A stretch of 56,871 nt of DNA from Gammaproteobacteria bacterium (lineage in GTDB: Bacteria > Pseudomonadota > Gammaproteobacteria > Chromatiales > Chromatiaceae). The translations under genes were made by a program, and so were the position numbers. This document shows, one piece after another, positions 1 through 10,100 of this stretch. How positions within the stretch are numbered: the stretch's first letter is position 1; the number at the start of each line of letters is the position of its first letter. The DNA lies in NCBI GenBank assembly GCA_018812525.1, contig JAHJDE010000085.1, positions 1 through 56,871 on the forward strand, given 5' to 3'. A model generated the notes under the pieces. That model was given only the letters and a program-made list of their open reading frames with translations. It made no database searches and was not told the DNA's origin.

Positions 1-135
1 AAAACTGCAAGAACCTCTTGCGGTTCAGGGATGAACCGCCATTTTCAATGGCCTAAGCCATTGAAAATGAAGAAAACGAAAAATCGCATTTTTCGTTTTC
101 GCCTTGCAAAATGGCCAGGATGGCCATTTTGCAAG
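1..135 (+). repeat. Five-hairpin repeat, copy A (cut by window edge)
   Basis: This is the left-truncated copy of the window's main repeat family. Read on this strand it holds half of hairpin 1 (1-17), hairpin 2 (stem 20-27/32-39), hairpin 3 (40-52/57-69), hairpin 4 (72-84/88-100) and hairpin 5 (103-117/121-135). All complete stems are perfect. The loop of hairpin 2 reads C-AGGGAU-G and that of hairpin 5 AGGAU, so both carry GGA. No gene lies within it. Confidence 0.9.
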
Positions 136-199
136 TTCCTCTCTGGTCATCCTCATCACAAACTATAGAAGAGGAAGAGGAAAAGGGTGATGAGAAACC

Positions 200-346
200 A
201 TGAACATTACCATCACAGGTCGGGCCGTGCCCGCGCCGAGGCTTCGACTGGCGGGCACAGCCCGCCCTACAAGACAGCTGTTAAATGGCGTGGCCCTGCC
301 CCTGAGCATGACCTGGATCAATGACCGATTCGGAACGGGCGGTTAG
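200..346 (+). other. Possible remnant of a small ORF (48 codons)
   Basis: An ATG with a purine-rich upstream stretch opens a 48-codon frame that begins MNITITGR, which resembles the start of ribosome hibernation factors. From codon 9 on the sequence is a palindromic repeat (GC-rich arms near 222-272) and no further similarity is visible. It may be a hibernation-factor gene broken by a repeat, or chance. The gap 136-398 otherwise holds nothing I recognise. Confidence 0.15.
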
Positions 347-398
347 TCTGCAAGCGCATCCCGGATGGTCGATCCGTGGATTGTGCGCTAGCCTCAGG

Positions 399-453
399 GC
401 CGTCTGACGATAAGCATCGTTGCCTCCTTGCCTACGTCAGACGGCTTTTTTTT
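399..453 (+). terminator. Rho-independent terminator or attenuator
   Basis: An 11-bp GC-rich stem (399-409 with 435-445) is followed directly by eight T residues. It lies about 100 bp before the next plus-strand gene, so it either ends a transcript from the left or attenuates the leader of that gene. A small hairpin (gggttgc/gcaaccc) follows near 507-528. Confidence 0.75.
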
Positions 454-551
454 GCCCCGATTTCGCCAAACACCCCAATCATTCAGGTTGATCCCAGCAC
501 CCTGACGGGTTGCAATAGACGGCAACCCACAACCCCACTACAGGAACAACG

Positions 552-770
552 ATGCCCTATTTCATCTATCGCGTCATCGGCCCCCGGAATCTCGAATACA
601 TCGACACCTTCGATGATTACAAGGAGGCAAAGGACAGTGCCCGTCTCCATCGGGTGAAGCTGGAGAGGGACACAGATGTCATTGTCAGAATGATCTTTGC
701 CAATAACCAGGCCGAGGCTGAAAGACTCCTCCTTGCCCCCCGCGAGGAACGCTATATCGACGAGGGTTGA
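552..770 (+). CDS. Small conserved hypothetical protein, 72 aa
   Basis: The 72-residue product is charged and has no signal peptide or membrane segment, so it is probably cytosolic. It contains the blocks YIDTFDDYKEAKD and EAERLLLAPREERYI. I recall similar small proteins of unknown function in sulfur-oxidizing gammaproteobacteria, but I assign no function. The start has an AGGA ribosome binding site seven bases upstream. The gene stands alone, 98 bp after a strong terminator, and converges on the mshP end. A function in regulation or binding cannot be excluded; nothing in the sequence argues for one. Confidence 0.6.
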   Translation: MPYFIYRVIGPRNLEYIDTFDDYKEAKDSARLHRVKLERDTDVIVRMIFANNQAEAERLLLAPREERYIDEG

Positions 771-845
771 TCCCTCTCCCTCGGAAGGGCGCGTGACCCG
801 CTGGCGCGATGACCGGGAACAGCGGTTCGAGATCGGGTTTTAGCC

Positions 846-1244
846 TCAACCGCCGTTCAGGGTAGCGCGGATCCTGCGATGCACATAATCGGGGCTGCCG
901 GCCACACCGGATGCGGCGGTCACTTCCACGTCATAGAGATTGTAGGCCCCTCCCCCCTCGGACACCGGGTAGGGGGTACAGCGGTCAATGGTGATACTGA
1001 AGGCATCGAGGGTAAAGTTCGTGGGAACCGCGGGGCAACCGCCGGCGCGGACCTGGAACAGGGTCCACTCCACCCCTGCCCTGGCCGCGTACCAGGCGCG
1101 CACTGCTTGCAGGGTCAAGGCCGTGCCCGACTGCTGCGCCAGCAGCATATTGACCATATAGCCCCCCAGCAGGGAAACCACCACCAGCAGGAAGAGGGCG
1201 CTGACCAGGGTGAAGCCTCGGGGTCGAGAGAGGATCTGTCTCAT
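846..1244 (-). CDS. mshP: MSHA-type minor pilin, MshP-like
   Basis: This 132-residue protein has a short basic leader, then GFTLVSALFLLVVVSLLGGY, a prepilin-peptidase site with a hydrophobic alpha-helix. It fits MshP, which lacks the conserved Glu5 of major pilins. Two cysteines (in GGCP and DRC) may form a disulfide in the periplasm. Its ATG overlaps the mshO stop (ATGA), so translation is probably coupled. It is the last gene of the mshA/B-C-D-O-P order seen in Vibrio-type MSH pilus loci. It probably primes or caps a type IV pilus or pseudopilus. PilX-type assignment is the alternative. Confidence 0.7.
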   Translation of the reverse strand: MRQILSRPRGFTLVSALFLLVVVSLLGGYMVNMLLAQQSGTALTLQAVRAWYAARAGVEWTLFQVRAGGCPAVPTNFTLDAFSITIDRCTPYPVSEGGGAYNLYDVEVTAASGVAGSPDYVHRRIRATLNGG

Positions 1245-2134
1245 GGCAGGTTCGTCACCAGCACCTGGTGATGCAGCACCACGCTTTCACCGTCGCGGGT
1301 CAATTCCAATCTGATGGACACTACCCCGTTGCGGGTGCCGGAGCCTGGTGTATAGCTGAAGGCGCAGCCAGTGACGCGTTCGGCAAGCAGTGCGCGTTCG
1401 GCTGGATTGGGCAGTATCGAGAGCACTCCGTTTAGTTCCTGATCGCTGTCTACATCGCTGTGATTCGCTCGGATGCTGTAGCCCTGGTAGCGGCGCAGGG
1501 TCCCTGACCCAAGATCGCAGAGGTAGCTGACCGGGGTATCCACCAGATAGAAACGCTGCTCGGGCGAGGCCTGGGGAAAGGCCGTCTGTCCCAATCCGAA
1601 CCCGGAATCGGCGAAGCTGAATTGCAGGCCGGGCGGCGGACCTACCGTCACGGCAGCCACATTATGGCCGCCATAGGCATCGCTGTTGCCGTATCCCGTG
1701 TTGTAGACCACCAGGCAGGTGGCGCCGAGGTCGATACAGTTCGTTCCTCCAGCGACGGGGACAATCGCAGCACTGCCGGTGGGGGGACCGAGCCATTCGA
1801 AGGCTGTGTCGTTGGCGGCGGGACTAAAATTGAGATAATCCCCTGGCGGGCTGGCCCGGTAGCGCCCCCCTGTGAACGCATGGAGGAACTCCAGACAGCC
1901 GCCACCGCAACCGATCCGGACACTGTTCGGCAGGGCCTCGCGAAGCTCCCGGCCGATGCGATCCAGGGCGCCATCGGCGATATCCACCAACTCCCCGCGC
2001 CGGGCCTGGGCCACGAAGGCGGTCACCGGCCAGGTGATGAACTGCGCTACCACGGTTGCCAGGATGCCGCTCAAAACGATGACCACCACCAGTTCGACCA
2101 GGGTGAAGCCCTTGTTCCGATGGCCAGCTCTCAA
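1241..2134 (-). CDS. mshO: MSHA-type minor pilin, MshO/PilW-like
   Basis: The predicted 297-residue pseudopilin starts at a TTG giving (M)RAGHRNKG, then the processing site G/FTLVELVVVIVLSGILATVV. The rest is a periplasmic domain of PilW/MshO type with several cysteines. No ATG lies in the right place. The frame is also open further upstream to a TTG at 2314, but that stretch is encoded by the inserted 171-bp repeat and would wreck the short prepilin leader. The start therefore lies just inside the element's right-hand flanking direct repeat. Between mshD and mshP it completes the msh order. Confidence 0.7.
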   Translation of the reverse strand: MRAGHRNKGFTLVELVVVIVLSGILATVVAQFITWPVTAFVAQARRGELVDIADGALDRIGRELREALPNSVRIGCGGGCLEFLHAFTGGRYRASPPGDYLNFSPAANDTAFEWLGPPTGSAAIVPVAGGTNCIDLGATCLVVYNTGYGNSDAYGGHNVAAVTVGPPPGLQFSFADSGFGLGQTAFPQASPEQRFYLVDTPVSYLCDLGSGTLRRYQGYSIRANHSDVDSDQELNGVLSILPNPAERALLAERVTGCAFSYTPGSGTRNGVVSIRLELTRDGESVVLHHQVLVTNLP

Positions 2135-2138
2135 TTCA

Positions 2139-2309
2139 AATTTGTAGGTTGGGTTAGGTGCGCAGGCGCACTGTCCTTGGGTGGTCGGAAAGGCCGGTGC
2201 GCGCCGTAACCCAACAATACGCCGAGCCACCCGTTGGGTTAGGGCGCGCATCATCTTCGCGAGGAGATGAAACCCCGTCGCGTTTGCGCACCTAACCCAA
2301 CCTACCGAA
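2139..2309. mobile_element. 171-bp palindromic element with 9-bp direct repeats
   Basis: The ends are inverted copies of a gtaggttgggttaggtgcgc-type sequence, and the same nine bases (ctcaattca) flank it at 2130-2138 and 2310-2318. This looks like a target-site duplication. The duplication carries both the mshD stop and the mshO TTG start, so the operon remained readable after insertion. No transposase is encoded, so it is MITE-like. A related half-element is at 41348-41430. Confidence 0.7.
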
Positions 2310-2310
2310 C

Positions 2311-2754
2311 TCAATTCAGCCTCCAGCCACTGACGCTGATATTGATACGGGGATCGCCGTCATGGGTGACAGTAACGGCGATTTGCGTGGCGGGCGAACC
2401 GTTGAGGGTGACGGCGGTCACCTGAACCGCCACATTGTAGGCCTCCAGCCCGGCAATGACCGTGCCGGACTGGTCAACGGCGCCGGCTGTATTGCTCAAG
2501 CCGTTGTAATCCCAGACATCGTCGAAGGTGGCGCGGCCCGTATCCCCGCCCGGCGGATCGGCCAGGGGCTTGCCGATGATCTCCTCCAGATAGGCCTGGG
2601 CGATGGCGGTGGCCTGTTCGGTCAGCATGGGATCGGCGCTGTGGCGTGCGGCGTTGCTGATGACCAGCATGACACCTGTGACCACGACGGCAATGATGGC
2701 GATGGAGACGACCAATTCGACGAGGGTCAGGCCTTGGGAATGCCGCCGCACCAT
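2311..2754 (-). CDS. mshD: MSHA-type minor pilin, MshD-like
   Basis: The 147-residue product has a basic leader MVRRHSQG and then LTLVELVVSIAIIAVVVTG, a type IV prepilin N-terminus with Glu5. The mature part is small and probably periplasmic. I chose ATG 2754 because GAGGAAGA lies directly upstream and because a longer frame would put 70 residues before the leader. It begins eight bases after the mshC stop. MshD is a minor pilin in the MSH family; the assignment rests on position and fold class more than on detailed sequence. Confidence 0.7.
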   Translation of the reverse strand: MVRRHSQGLTLVELVVSIAIIAVVVTGVMLVISNAARHSADPMLTEQATAIAQAYLEEIIGKPLADPPGGDTGRATFDDVWDYNGLSNTAGAVDQSGTVIAGLEAYNVAVQVTAVTLNGSPATQIAVTVTHDGDPRINISVSGWRLN

Positions 2755-2761
2755 TCTTCCT

Positions 2762-3259
2762 CTACCAGTGAGCGAAACCGGTCTCGGCCTCGACTGTGAG
2801 GGTCCGATCGCCGACGGTAAGACCCGGCGCCACGGAGGTCCCTGTACCGGTATCGAGAGGCCGCCCGAGGGAATCGTAATAGAAATCGGCCGCGCCCAGA
2901 GCAAGGCCGTTGGGAACATTGTCGGTAATTGCTCCGCCACTGATCCGCTGTACGGCCACATCAAAATTCCCGCTGGTGCAGGCGGCGCGCTGGGTCAGGG
3001 CATAACCAGCGGCGCTGGTTTCAACCCTTGTCTCACAACCGGAGAATCGGGCCAATTTTTGGGCGTAGCGTACAGAGGAGAGGAGGTCTTCCTGGAAACC
3101 GCGCTCGGCATAGCTGGCACGGTCGAAAAAACGGGGCATCGCAACGAAGGAGAGAATGCCAAGCAGTAGCAGGGTTGTGACCAGCTCAACGAGGGTGAAA
3201 CCGGCATTCACCGATGCAAAGAAGGGGCGCCTACCTATTGGCAGGGCGCCCTTTGACAT
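2762..3259 (-). CDS. mshC: MSHA-type minor pilin, MshC/FimT-like
   Basis: This 165-residue protein has a 19-residue leader and then GFTLVELVTTLLLLGILSFV, followed by a GspH/FimT-like domain with two cysteines (SGCE, AACTSG). That matches MshC in the msh order. The ATG follows the mshA/B stop after one base, so translation is probably coupled; no good ribosome binding site is visible. A GTG giving (M)NAGFTLVEL is an alternative start with a shorter leader. Confidence 0.7.
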   Translation of the reverse strand: MSKGALPIGRRPFFASVNAGFTLVELVTTLLLLGILSFVAMPRFFDRASYAERGFQEDLLSSVRYAQKLARFSGCETRVETSAAGYALTQRAACTSGNFDVAVQRISGGAITDNVPNGLALGAADFYYDSLGRPLDTGTGTSVAPGLTVGDRTLTVEAETGFAHW

Positions 3260-3260
3260 A

Positions 3261-3728
3261 TTAAGGAGCAGCGTTGGTTACGGTTATGATACCCGTCGTT
3301 GGTGCATAGCCGATGGTGCGGGCGGTGTCGGAGGTATAGGTGTAGAGACAGTTGTCCCCTGCAATGGTCCCCGTAATCGTGAAGTTACCGGTTACGTCTT
3401 CCTCGATCACGCCTGTCATCACCTCCGCGCAAGTTCCTGCGGCATTGGTCGTACCAATCGGCCAACCGGCGGCGTTCACATCCACATTATTTCCACCGAA
3501 TCCCTGAACATCGTTAACCGCGCCAGAGGCATTATGCCTTCCCATCCACTGGGCATGGACCAGCGCGACACCCGCGCGAAGACCGCCGGCGAAACCATTT
3601 ACCGCTGCTCTTTTCGCGTCCGCCTGCAAATTGGCAAACTTCGGCAGGGCCGTCGCGGCCAGGATACCCAACAGCAGAATCACCACCACCAATTCAATCA
3701 GGGTAAAACCCGCTTGCATTCTTTTCAT
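3261..3728 (-). CDS. mshA: MSHA-type pilin (MshA or MshB-like)
   Basis: The 155-residue product starts MKRMQAG and continues [20 protein letters not shown], a canonical type IVa prepilin N-terminus with Glu5. A later region resembles MshA/MshB ([19 protein letters not shown]). Two cysteines near the C-terminus could form the pilin D-loop disulfide. A gaggtgg ribosome binding site precedes ATG 3728. It is the first gene of the local cluster. The secretion ATPase, platform and secretin genes are not in this window, so assembly must use machinery encoded elsewhere. Confidence 0.75.
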   Translation of the reverse strand: MKRMQAGFTLIELVVVILLLGILAATALPKFANLQADAKRAAVNGFAGGLRAGVALVHAQWMGRHNASGAVNDVQGFGGNNVDVNAAGWPIGTTNAAGTCAEVMTGVIEEDVTGNFTITGTIAGDNCLYTYTSDTARTIGYAPTTGIITVTNAAP

Positions 3729-3783
3729 CTTTGTCCACCTCAAGGAGTAGTCGAATTTACATGCACAACCCGAAGAATCCATT

Positions 3784-5142
3784 CTAAGCTTCGGTATTGT
3801 AATGACTATACACCAAATCCGTATTTTTCCAATCCATCCACCATCCTTTTTGCCCCGGGTCAACTGCGAAGGGTTCGCAGGCGCAGAGCCCCGGTACCGC
3901 CGCCAGTTCCCCATCCAGGTAGATCAGCGGCTGCCGTTCCCGCAACCAGGGCGGCAGGCCCGCCTCTTGCAGCAGCTTTTTCAGGGGTTTGGTCAGTCCC
4001 CGCCCCGCGGGCCGGCATTGTTCGCCACCCCGGCGGTACCGGATCTCGACCCTTGCCCGTTCCCAGCGGGCGGGATCGATCCCGCCCTCGGCAAGACGGC
4101 GTTCCAGGGCACCGTTTCCCGGCAGTTCCAGCCGCTCGCCACCTGACCAGATGATAGTGCCCCCCGGCGAGGCGAATAGTGCGTTCCGTCGCAAAAGGTG
4201 CAGTTCATCGCGAAATCGCTGAGCCCCCGCATTGCCCCATTCCAGCCGGGGATGGCGATCCCGACCGGCGTTGACTGGCTCACTGCAAAGGCGTTCCAAC
4301 AGGCGATGATCTGGAATTGGAGCGCCTTGTCGCTTGATCCAGGCGCGCATGACAAGCCTTCGTTTCGATGGATCGAGTCGGGCAAAGGCATTCAAATCCA
4401 ATACGCCAGGTTGCTTGGCCATCCCCTCCAATAACTCCCTGGCCATTCCTTCCAACAGGCCCTCCGCCTCGGCGCAAAGGGCGGCGCTACGCGAAAGGGT
4501 CTCTGCGTAGGCGGGCCAGCGGGCCAGCATGAGGGGAATGATTTCGTGGCGCAGGTAATTGCGGTCGAAGGCAGTATCGCGGTTGGAGGGATCGTCCAGC
4601 CAGACCAACTCCTGCTGCTCGGCATATTGGATCAGCCGGCTCCTCGGGATTTGCAGCAACGGCCGCGCCAGATGACCCGGCCCAAAAGGACGACAGAGGG
4701 GCATGGCGGCCAGGCCGGCCGATCCGGCGCCGCGAAGGAGATGCAGCAGCAGGGTTTCAGCCTGGTCGTCTTGGTGATGGGCGGTCAGCAGGAGGTCCCC
4801 AGGCCGCATCTCCCCCGTCAATGCCTGGTAACGAGCATGGCGGGCTGTCGCTTCTGGGCTTTCGCCCTTCGTCACCCGCAGATTGAGCCGGCGCGGAAGG
4901 AAGGGCACTCGCAGTGATTCACATTGAAGGCGGCACCATTCGGCCCAGTCGCGGGAGGGGGGTTGCAGGCCGTGATCGACGTGGATGGCCAGGAGTTCCG
5001 CCCCCAACCCCTCCCGAATCCCGGCTAAGGCATGCAGCAGGACCATGGAATCCACCCCGCCGCTGAAGGCGATCAGATAGCGACTGGCGCGGGGCAAAGC
5101 CGCCAGGGATTGAATGAGGCTATCGGGGAGTGAAGAGGCCAT
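3784..5142 (-). CDS. tilS: tRNA(Ile)-lysidine synthase
   Basis: TilS attaches lysine to C34 of the CAU-anticodon tRNA-Ile using ATP, so that AUA is read as isoleucine. The PP-loop SGGVDS lies at about residues 27-32. [16 protein letters not shown] and [17 protein letters not shown] follow as in the family, and the C-terminal substrate-binding domain ([13 protein letters not shown]) is complete. About 452 residues is a normal length for proteobacteria. ATG 5142 is preferred; an upstream start at 5166 would add eight residues. It follows accA across a repeat-filled gap, as in Escherichia coli. Confidence 0.95.
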   Translation of the reverse strand: MASSLPDSLIQSLAALPRASRYLIAFSGGVDSMVLLHALAGIREGLGAELLAIHVDHGLQPPSRDWAEWCRLQCESLRVPFLPRRLNLRVTKGESPEATARHARYQALTGEMRPGDLLLTAHHQDDQAETLLLHLLRGAGSAGLAAMPLCRPFGPGHLARPLLQIPRSRLIQYAEQQELVWLDDPSNRDTAFDRNYLRHEIIPLMLARWPAYAETLSRSAALCAEAEGLLEGMARELLEGMAKQPGVLDLNAFARLDPSKRRLVMRAWIKRQGAPIPDHRLLERLCSEPVNAGRDRHPRLEWGNAGAQRFRDELHLLRRNALFASPGGTIIWSGGERLELPGNGALERRLAEGGIDPARWERARVEIRYRRGGEQCRPAGRGLTKPLKKLLQEAGLPPWLRERQPLIYLDGELAAVPGLCACEPFAVDPGQKGWWMDWKNTDLVYSHYNTEA

Positions 5143-5229
5143 TTCGAGATCCACCGCGGGAGGCAAGGCACAGAAGGAAATTCTGTACCCTTTCTACCTT
5201 TGCCATGAAGCCCCATCAACCTAAAAACC

Positions 5230-5276
5230 TCCTTTCCATCCTTTGGTCCGTAACCGGTGCATCCTTGCACCACTTC
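5230..5276 (-). repeat. CARGGAUG hairpin repeat, copy 1
   Basis: On the minus strand this holds a 5-bp hairpin, ggtgc-AAGGAT-gcacc, whose C-closed loop fits the CsrA/RsmA consensus CARGGAUG. It is followed by further GGA triplets (acggacc, aaggatgg). A related copy lies at 30465-30508 with one compensated base pair and a G instead of A in the loop. It sits about 110 nt upstream of the tilS start, on the tilS sense strand. Confidence 0.65.
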
Positions 5277-5284
5277 TCAACCGC

Positions 5285-5342
5285 GTAGGAGCGAACTTGT
5301 TCGCGACCGGTCCGGCAAGATCGCGAACAAGTTCGCTCCTAC
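5285..5342. repeat. 58-bp palindrome
   Basis: Two 22-bp arms of the gtaggagcgaacttgttcgcga type surround a 14-nt spacer. The layout is that of the gtaggagcg palindromes at 12719 and 33765 but with a different inner arm. The accA-tilS gap also holds a gtaggggcgggtttcaaacccgcccctac palindrome near 5413-5440. Confidence 0.85.
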
Positions 5343-5480
5343 ATTATCTCCGCCGATGCATTCAGCCTCCGGGTAAATGGCCATGCGCTGTTTTGTACGG
5401 GCGGGTTGTACGGGCGGGTTTCAAACCCGCCCCTACGCATAGATTGGCCCTCTGCGAGAGGGTTGGGGTGACGACGAAAA

Positions 5481-6440
<960 letters not shown>

Positions 6441-6515
6441 GGGCGCATTGTACCCGAAGCGGATGGGTTAACGAAATTTCCCCGCCGGAACGCTGACTTC
6501 CGACCGGGGGGTTCT

Positions 6516-6679
6516 AGCCCGGATATTTCATGAATTCGCCGCGCCCTCGCTTGTCTTTTGATTCGCCAAAAAATTTTCTACGCTCGACCGTATAGCCCGA
6601 TACGGCGCTCGCTCAGAAAATTCCTTGGCCAATCAAAATCCGGCGCGATCATCACGGCAATTCATGAAATATCCAGGCT
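6516..6679. mobile_element. MITE-like palindromic element, 164 bp
   Basis: Near-perfect terminal inverted repeats (agcc-ggatatttcatgaatt and its complement) bound a non-coding core that holds further short inverted repeats. No ORF is present. It lies in the dnaE-accA gap beside two other repeat units. Confidence 0.7.
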
Positions 6680-6798
6680 CAGGGATTGCGGATTATAGTG
6701 TCGGGAATCTTGCCATCCTATCCTCAAAGGCAAAAATATCCCGGCGGGCTCAGTTCGAAGATTATCGCGCCCTACCCAACTCCCGTACCTGGCCTCCT

Positions 6799-6937
6799 GA
6801 TCGTTCCCACGCTCCGCGTGGGAATGCCGCCAGCGACGCTCCAGCGTTGCGGGTTGCCGGATACCTGGGGCATGCGCGGATCTCGGGACGCTGGAGCGTC
6901 CGGAGATGCATTCCCACGCTGGAGCGTGGGAACGATC
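6799..6937. repeat. Palindromic repeat, cgttcccacgct type
   Basis: The outer arms are gatcgttcccacgct and its complement, with a second hairpin beginning at each end (cccacgctccgcgtggg; cccacgctggagcgtggg). This REP-like class is common in Chromatiales and some other gammaproteobacteria, to my knowledge. No coding content. Confidence 0.75.
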
Positions 6938-6972
6938 ACGCGGACACCTGGCTCGCGCGCGGGGTTGGGTTG

Positions 6973-7110
6973 CTCAGAGGCTGTGAATTATTCCCCTCTC
7001 CCTTGAGGTAGAGGGTAGGGTGAGGGTGTAAGACGTTGATTTAACATACCCCTCACCCCAACCCTCTCCCCTACTTAGGGGAGAGGGGGAGTTTTTTCAC
7101 AGCCTCTCAG
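6973..7110. mobile_element. MITE-like element supplying the dnaE stop
   Basis: The ends are ctcagaggctgtgaa and its inverted copy (one mismatch). Inside are opposed pyrimidine-rich tracts (ccctctccct and its complement). The dnaE stop at 7107-7109 lies within the right terminal repeat, so the element abuts or has replaced the original end of dnaE. Related ends occur at 34031-34055 and 53301-53354. Confidence 0.65.
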
Positions 7111-10100
7111 GCTCCCCCTGCCCTCGCCTCCCGCCCCTGGCCCCGGACGGGCCCGCCCTCCCGGCGGTTGTATTCGAGGCTGACATCCTCCCCAAACTGG
7201 CGCCGCAGTCCCAGCAGGAGTTCGTCGCCGGGCATGACGCGCCAGGACTCGCCCAGCATCAGGGTGGCCTCGGCCTCCGCGGCACGAAGTTTGACAGCCA
7301 TCCGGCAACCCTCGCCGCGATAGGGCTCCAGCAGCTCGCGCAGTTGCTGCGCCAGTGCCTTTGGCGCGATCTTCCGCTCCCTCAGCCAGGACTGGTCGAT
7401 GCCGAGCAGCAGCCGTGACGCCTTGAGCGCCCGCGCCTGCTCGATGGTCTGGGCCTGTTCGGCCCGCAGGGACCAGCCGCCGCGATAGTCGTCGTAGACC
7501 AGTTGGCCGGTGACGATGAGGATGCGGTCCGGGGTCAGGAGCGCCCGGAATGCCTCGTAGGCCTCGGAGAAGAAGGTCGCCTCGACGCGGCCGGTGCGGT
7601 CGTCCAGGACCACCGAAGCCATGGGGCCGCGCTGGGTACGGCCATGGCGCACGGAGACCACCATGCCCGCCACACTGACCAGCCGGCGCTCGCGCCTGCC
7701 GCCCCCTTCGTTTTCCTGGGAGACCAGGTCCCCCAAACTGGCGCAGCCCAACTGCCTGAGTTCGTCGCGGTGGCGATCAACCGGATGGCCTGTGAGGTAG
7801 AGGCCCAGGGTCTCCTTTTCGCCCTGGAGCCGGATCTCGTCCTCCCACTCCTCGCTCGGTTCGGGCATGACCTGGGCCGGGGTTTCCATGCCCTGATCCA
7901 GATCGTCCATGCCAAACAGGTCCCCCATGCCGGCCGACCGGGACTGGTGCTGCTGCTCCGCCAGCTTGAGGGCCAGGGGCAGTTGCAGCATCAGGGTGGC
8001 CCGGTTCGGCCCCAGTTCGTCCAGGGCGCCGGCGCGGATCAGGGCCTCCAGTACGCGCCGGTTGGCCTTGCGCAGGTCGATGCGCTTGCAGAATTGGAAC
8101 AGGTCGGCGAAAGGGCCACCCGCGCGGCGCGACGCCATGACCCCTTCGATGGCCGACTCCCCCACCCCCTTGATGGCGCCCAGGCCATAGAGAATGGTGC
8201 GGTCGTCGCGCTCGGTGAACATGTAGTCGGAGTGGTTGACGTGGGGCGGCTCCACCCGCAGCCGCATCTGGCGGCACTCCTCGATGAAGGTCACCACCTT
8301 GTCGGTGTTGTCCATGTCCGAGGAGAGCACGGCGGCCATGTAGGCGGCGGGATAGTGGGCCTTGAGCCAGAGGGTCTGGTAGGAGACCAGGGCATAGGCG
8401 GCAGAGTGGGACTTGTTGAAGCCGTAGCCGGCGAACTTCTCCACCAGATCGAAGATCCGCATGGCCAGCTCGGGATCGATGCCCCTGTCCGCCGCCCCCT
8501 GCTGGAACCCCTCCCGCTGCCTGGCCATCTCCTCAGGCTTCTTCTTGCCCATGGCACGGCGCAGCAGGTCGGCCCCGCCCAAGCTGTAGCCGGCCAGGAC
8601 CTGGGCAATCTGCATGACCTGTTCCTGGTAGAGGATGACGCCGTAGGTCGGCTCCAGGATCGGTTTCAGGGATTCGTGCTGATACTGGGCGTCGGGGTAG
8701 GAGATTTTCTCCCGCCCGTGCTTGCGGTTGATAAAGTTGTCCACCATCCCAGACTGCAAGGGACCCGGCCGGTAGAGGGCCACCAGTGCGGTGATATCCT
8801 CGAAACGGTCGGGCTGGAGCTTCTTTATCAGCTCCTTCATGCCGCGCGATTCGAGCTGGAAGATGGCCGTGGTCTCGGCCCGCTTCAACAGCTCGAAGAC
8901 CGCCGGGTCGTCCATGGGGATGCGCGTGATGTCGATGGGCGCCTCGCCCTGGACGGCGCGCTTGCGGTTGATGGTCTTGAGCGCCCAGTCGATGATGGTC
9001 AGGTTGCGCAGGCCGAGGAAGTCGAACTTGACCAGGCCCACCTCTTCCACGTCGTCCTTGTCGTACTGGCTGACCAGCCCCTCCCCGCCCGCTTCGCAGT
9101 AGAGCGGGACGAAATCGGTCAGGTCCCCCGGCGCGATCACCACGCCGCCCGCGTGCTTTCCGGCGTTGCGGGTGAGCCCTTCGAGGGAGCGAGCCATGTC
9201 GATCAGCTCATGCACATCCTCCTGCTTGTCGTAGCGCTGCTTGAGTTCCTCGCTCTCCTCCAGCGCCTTGTCCAGGGTCATCTTGAGATCGAAGGGGACC
9301 AGCTTGGCGAGCTTGTCCACAAAGCCGTAGGGATGACCCAGCACGCGGCCCACGTCGCGAACCACGGCCTTGGCGGCCATGGAGCCGTGGGTGATGATCT
9401 GTGACACCGAGTCGCGGCCGTAGCGGTCCGCCACGTAGTCGATCACCCGATCGCGCTTGTCCATGCAGAAGTCGATGTCGAAGTCTGGCATGGAGACGCG
9501 CTCGGGATTGAGGAAGCGCTCGAACAGGAGGTCATGCTCGATGGGGTCGAGGTCGGTGATTTTCAGCGCATAGGCCACCAGGGAACCCGCCCCGGAACCG
9601 CGCCCCGGCCCGACCGGCACATCGTTGTCCCTGGCCCACTGGATGAAGTCGGCCACGATCAGGAAGTAGCCGGGGAAGCCCATCTTGATGATGACATCCA
9701 GCTCCAGCTCCAACCGCTCCTCGTATGCCTGGGAATTACGGTGACACTTTACTAAATACACCTCATCCTTATCAGGTGTATTTAGTAAAGTGTCACCGTA
9801 ATTCAGCCGTTGTTCCAGCCCCTTGCGGGACTCGTGGCGGAAGTATTCGTCAACCGTGAAGGGCTTGGGGATGGGGAAGTCGGGCAGAAAGTTCTTGCCC
9901 AGGGTCAGCTCCAGATTGCAGCGCTTGGCGATCTCGACGCTGTTTTCCAGGGCCTCCGGCAGATCGGCAAACAGGGCCGCCATCTCCTCCGCCGAGCGCA
10001 GATACTGCTGCTCGCTGTAGTTCCTGGGCCGGCGCGGGTCGTCCAGGACCCGGCCCTCATGGATGCAGACCCGCACCTCGTGGGCATGGAAATGGGCCGG

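Noticed and set aside
2135-2314. mshO starting at the TTG at 2314
   Set aside because: That would place 60 repeat-encoded residues before the prepilin leader, which must be short for processing.
9733-9804. dnaE insert as an ordinary linker-length variant
   Set aside because: The perfect 31-bp arms and the second occurrence of one arm beside a transposase remnant argue for an inserted element.
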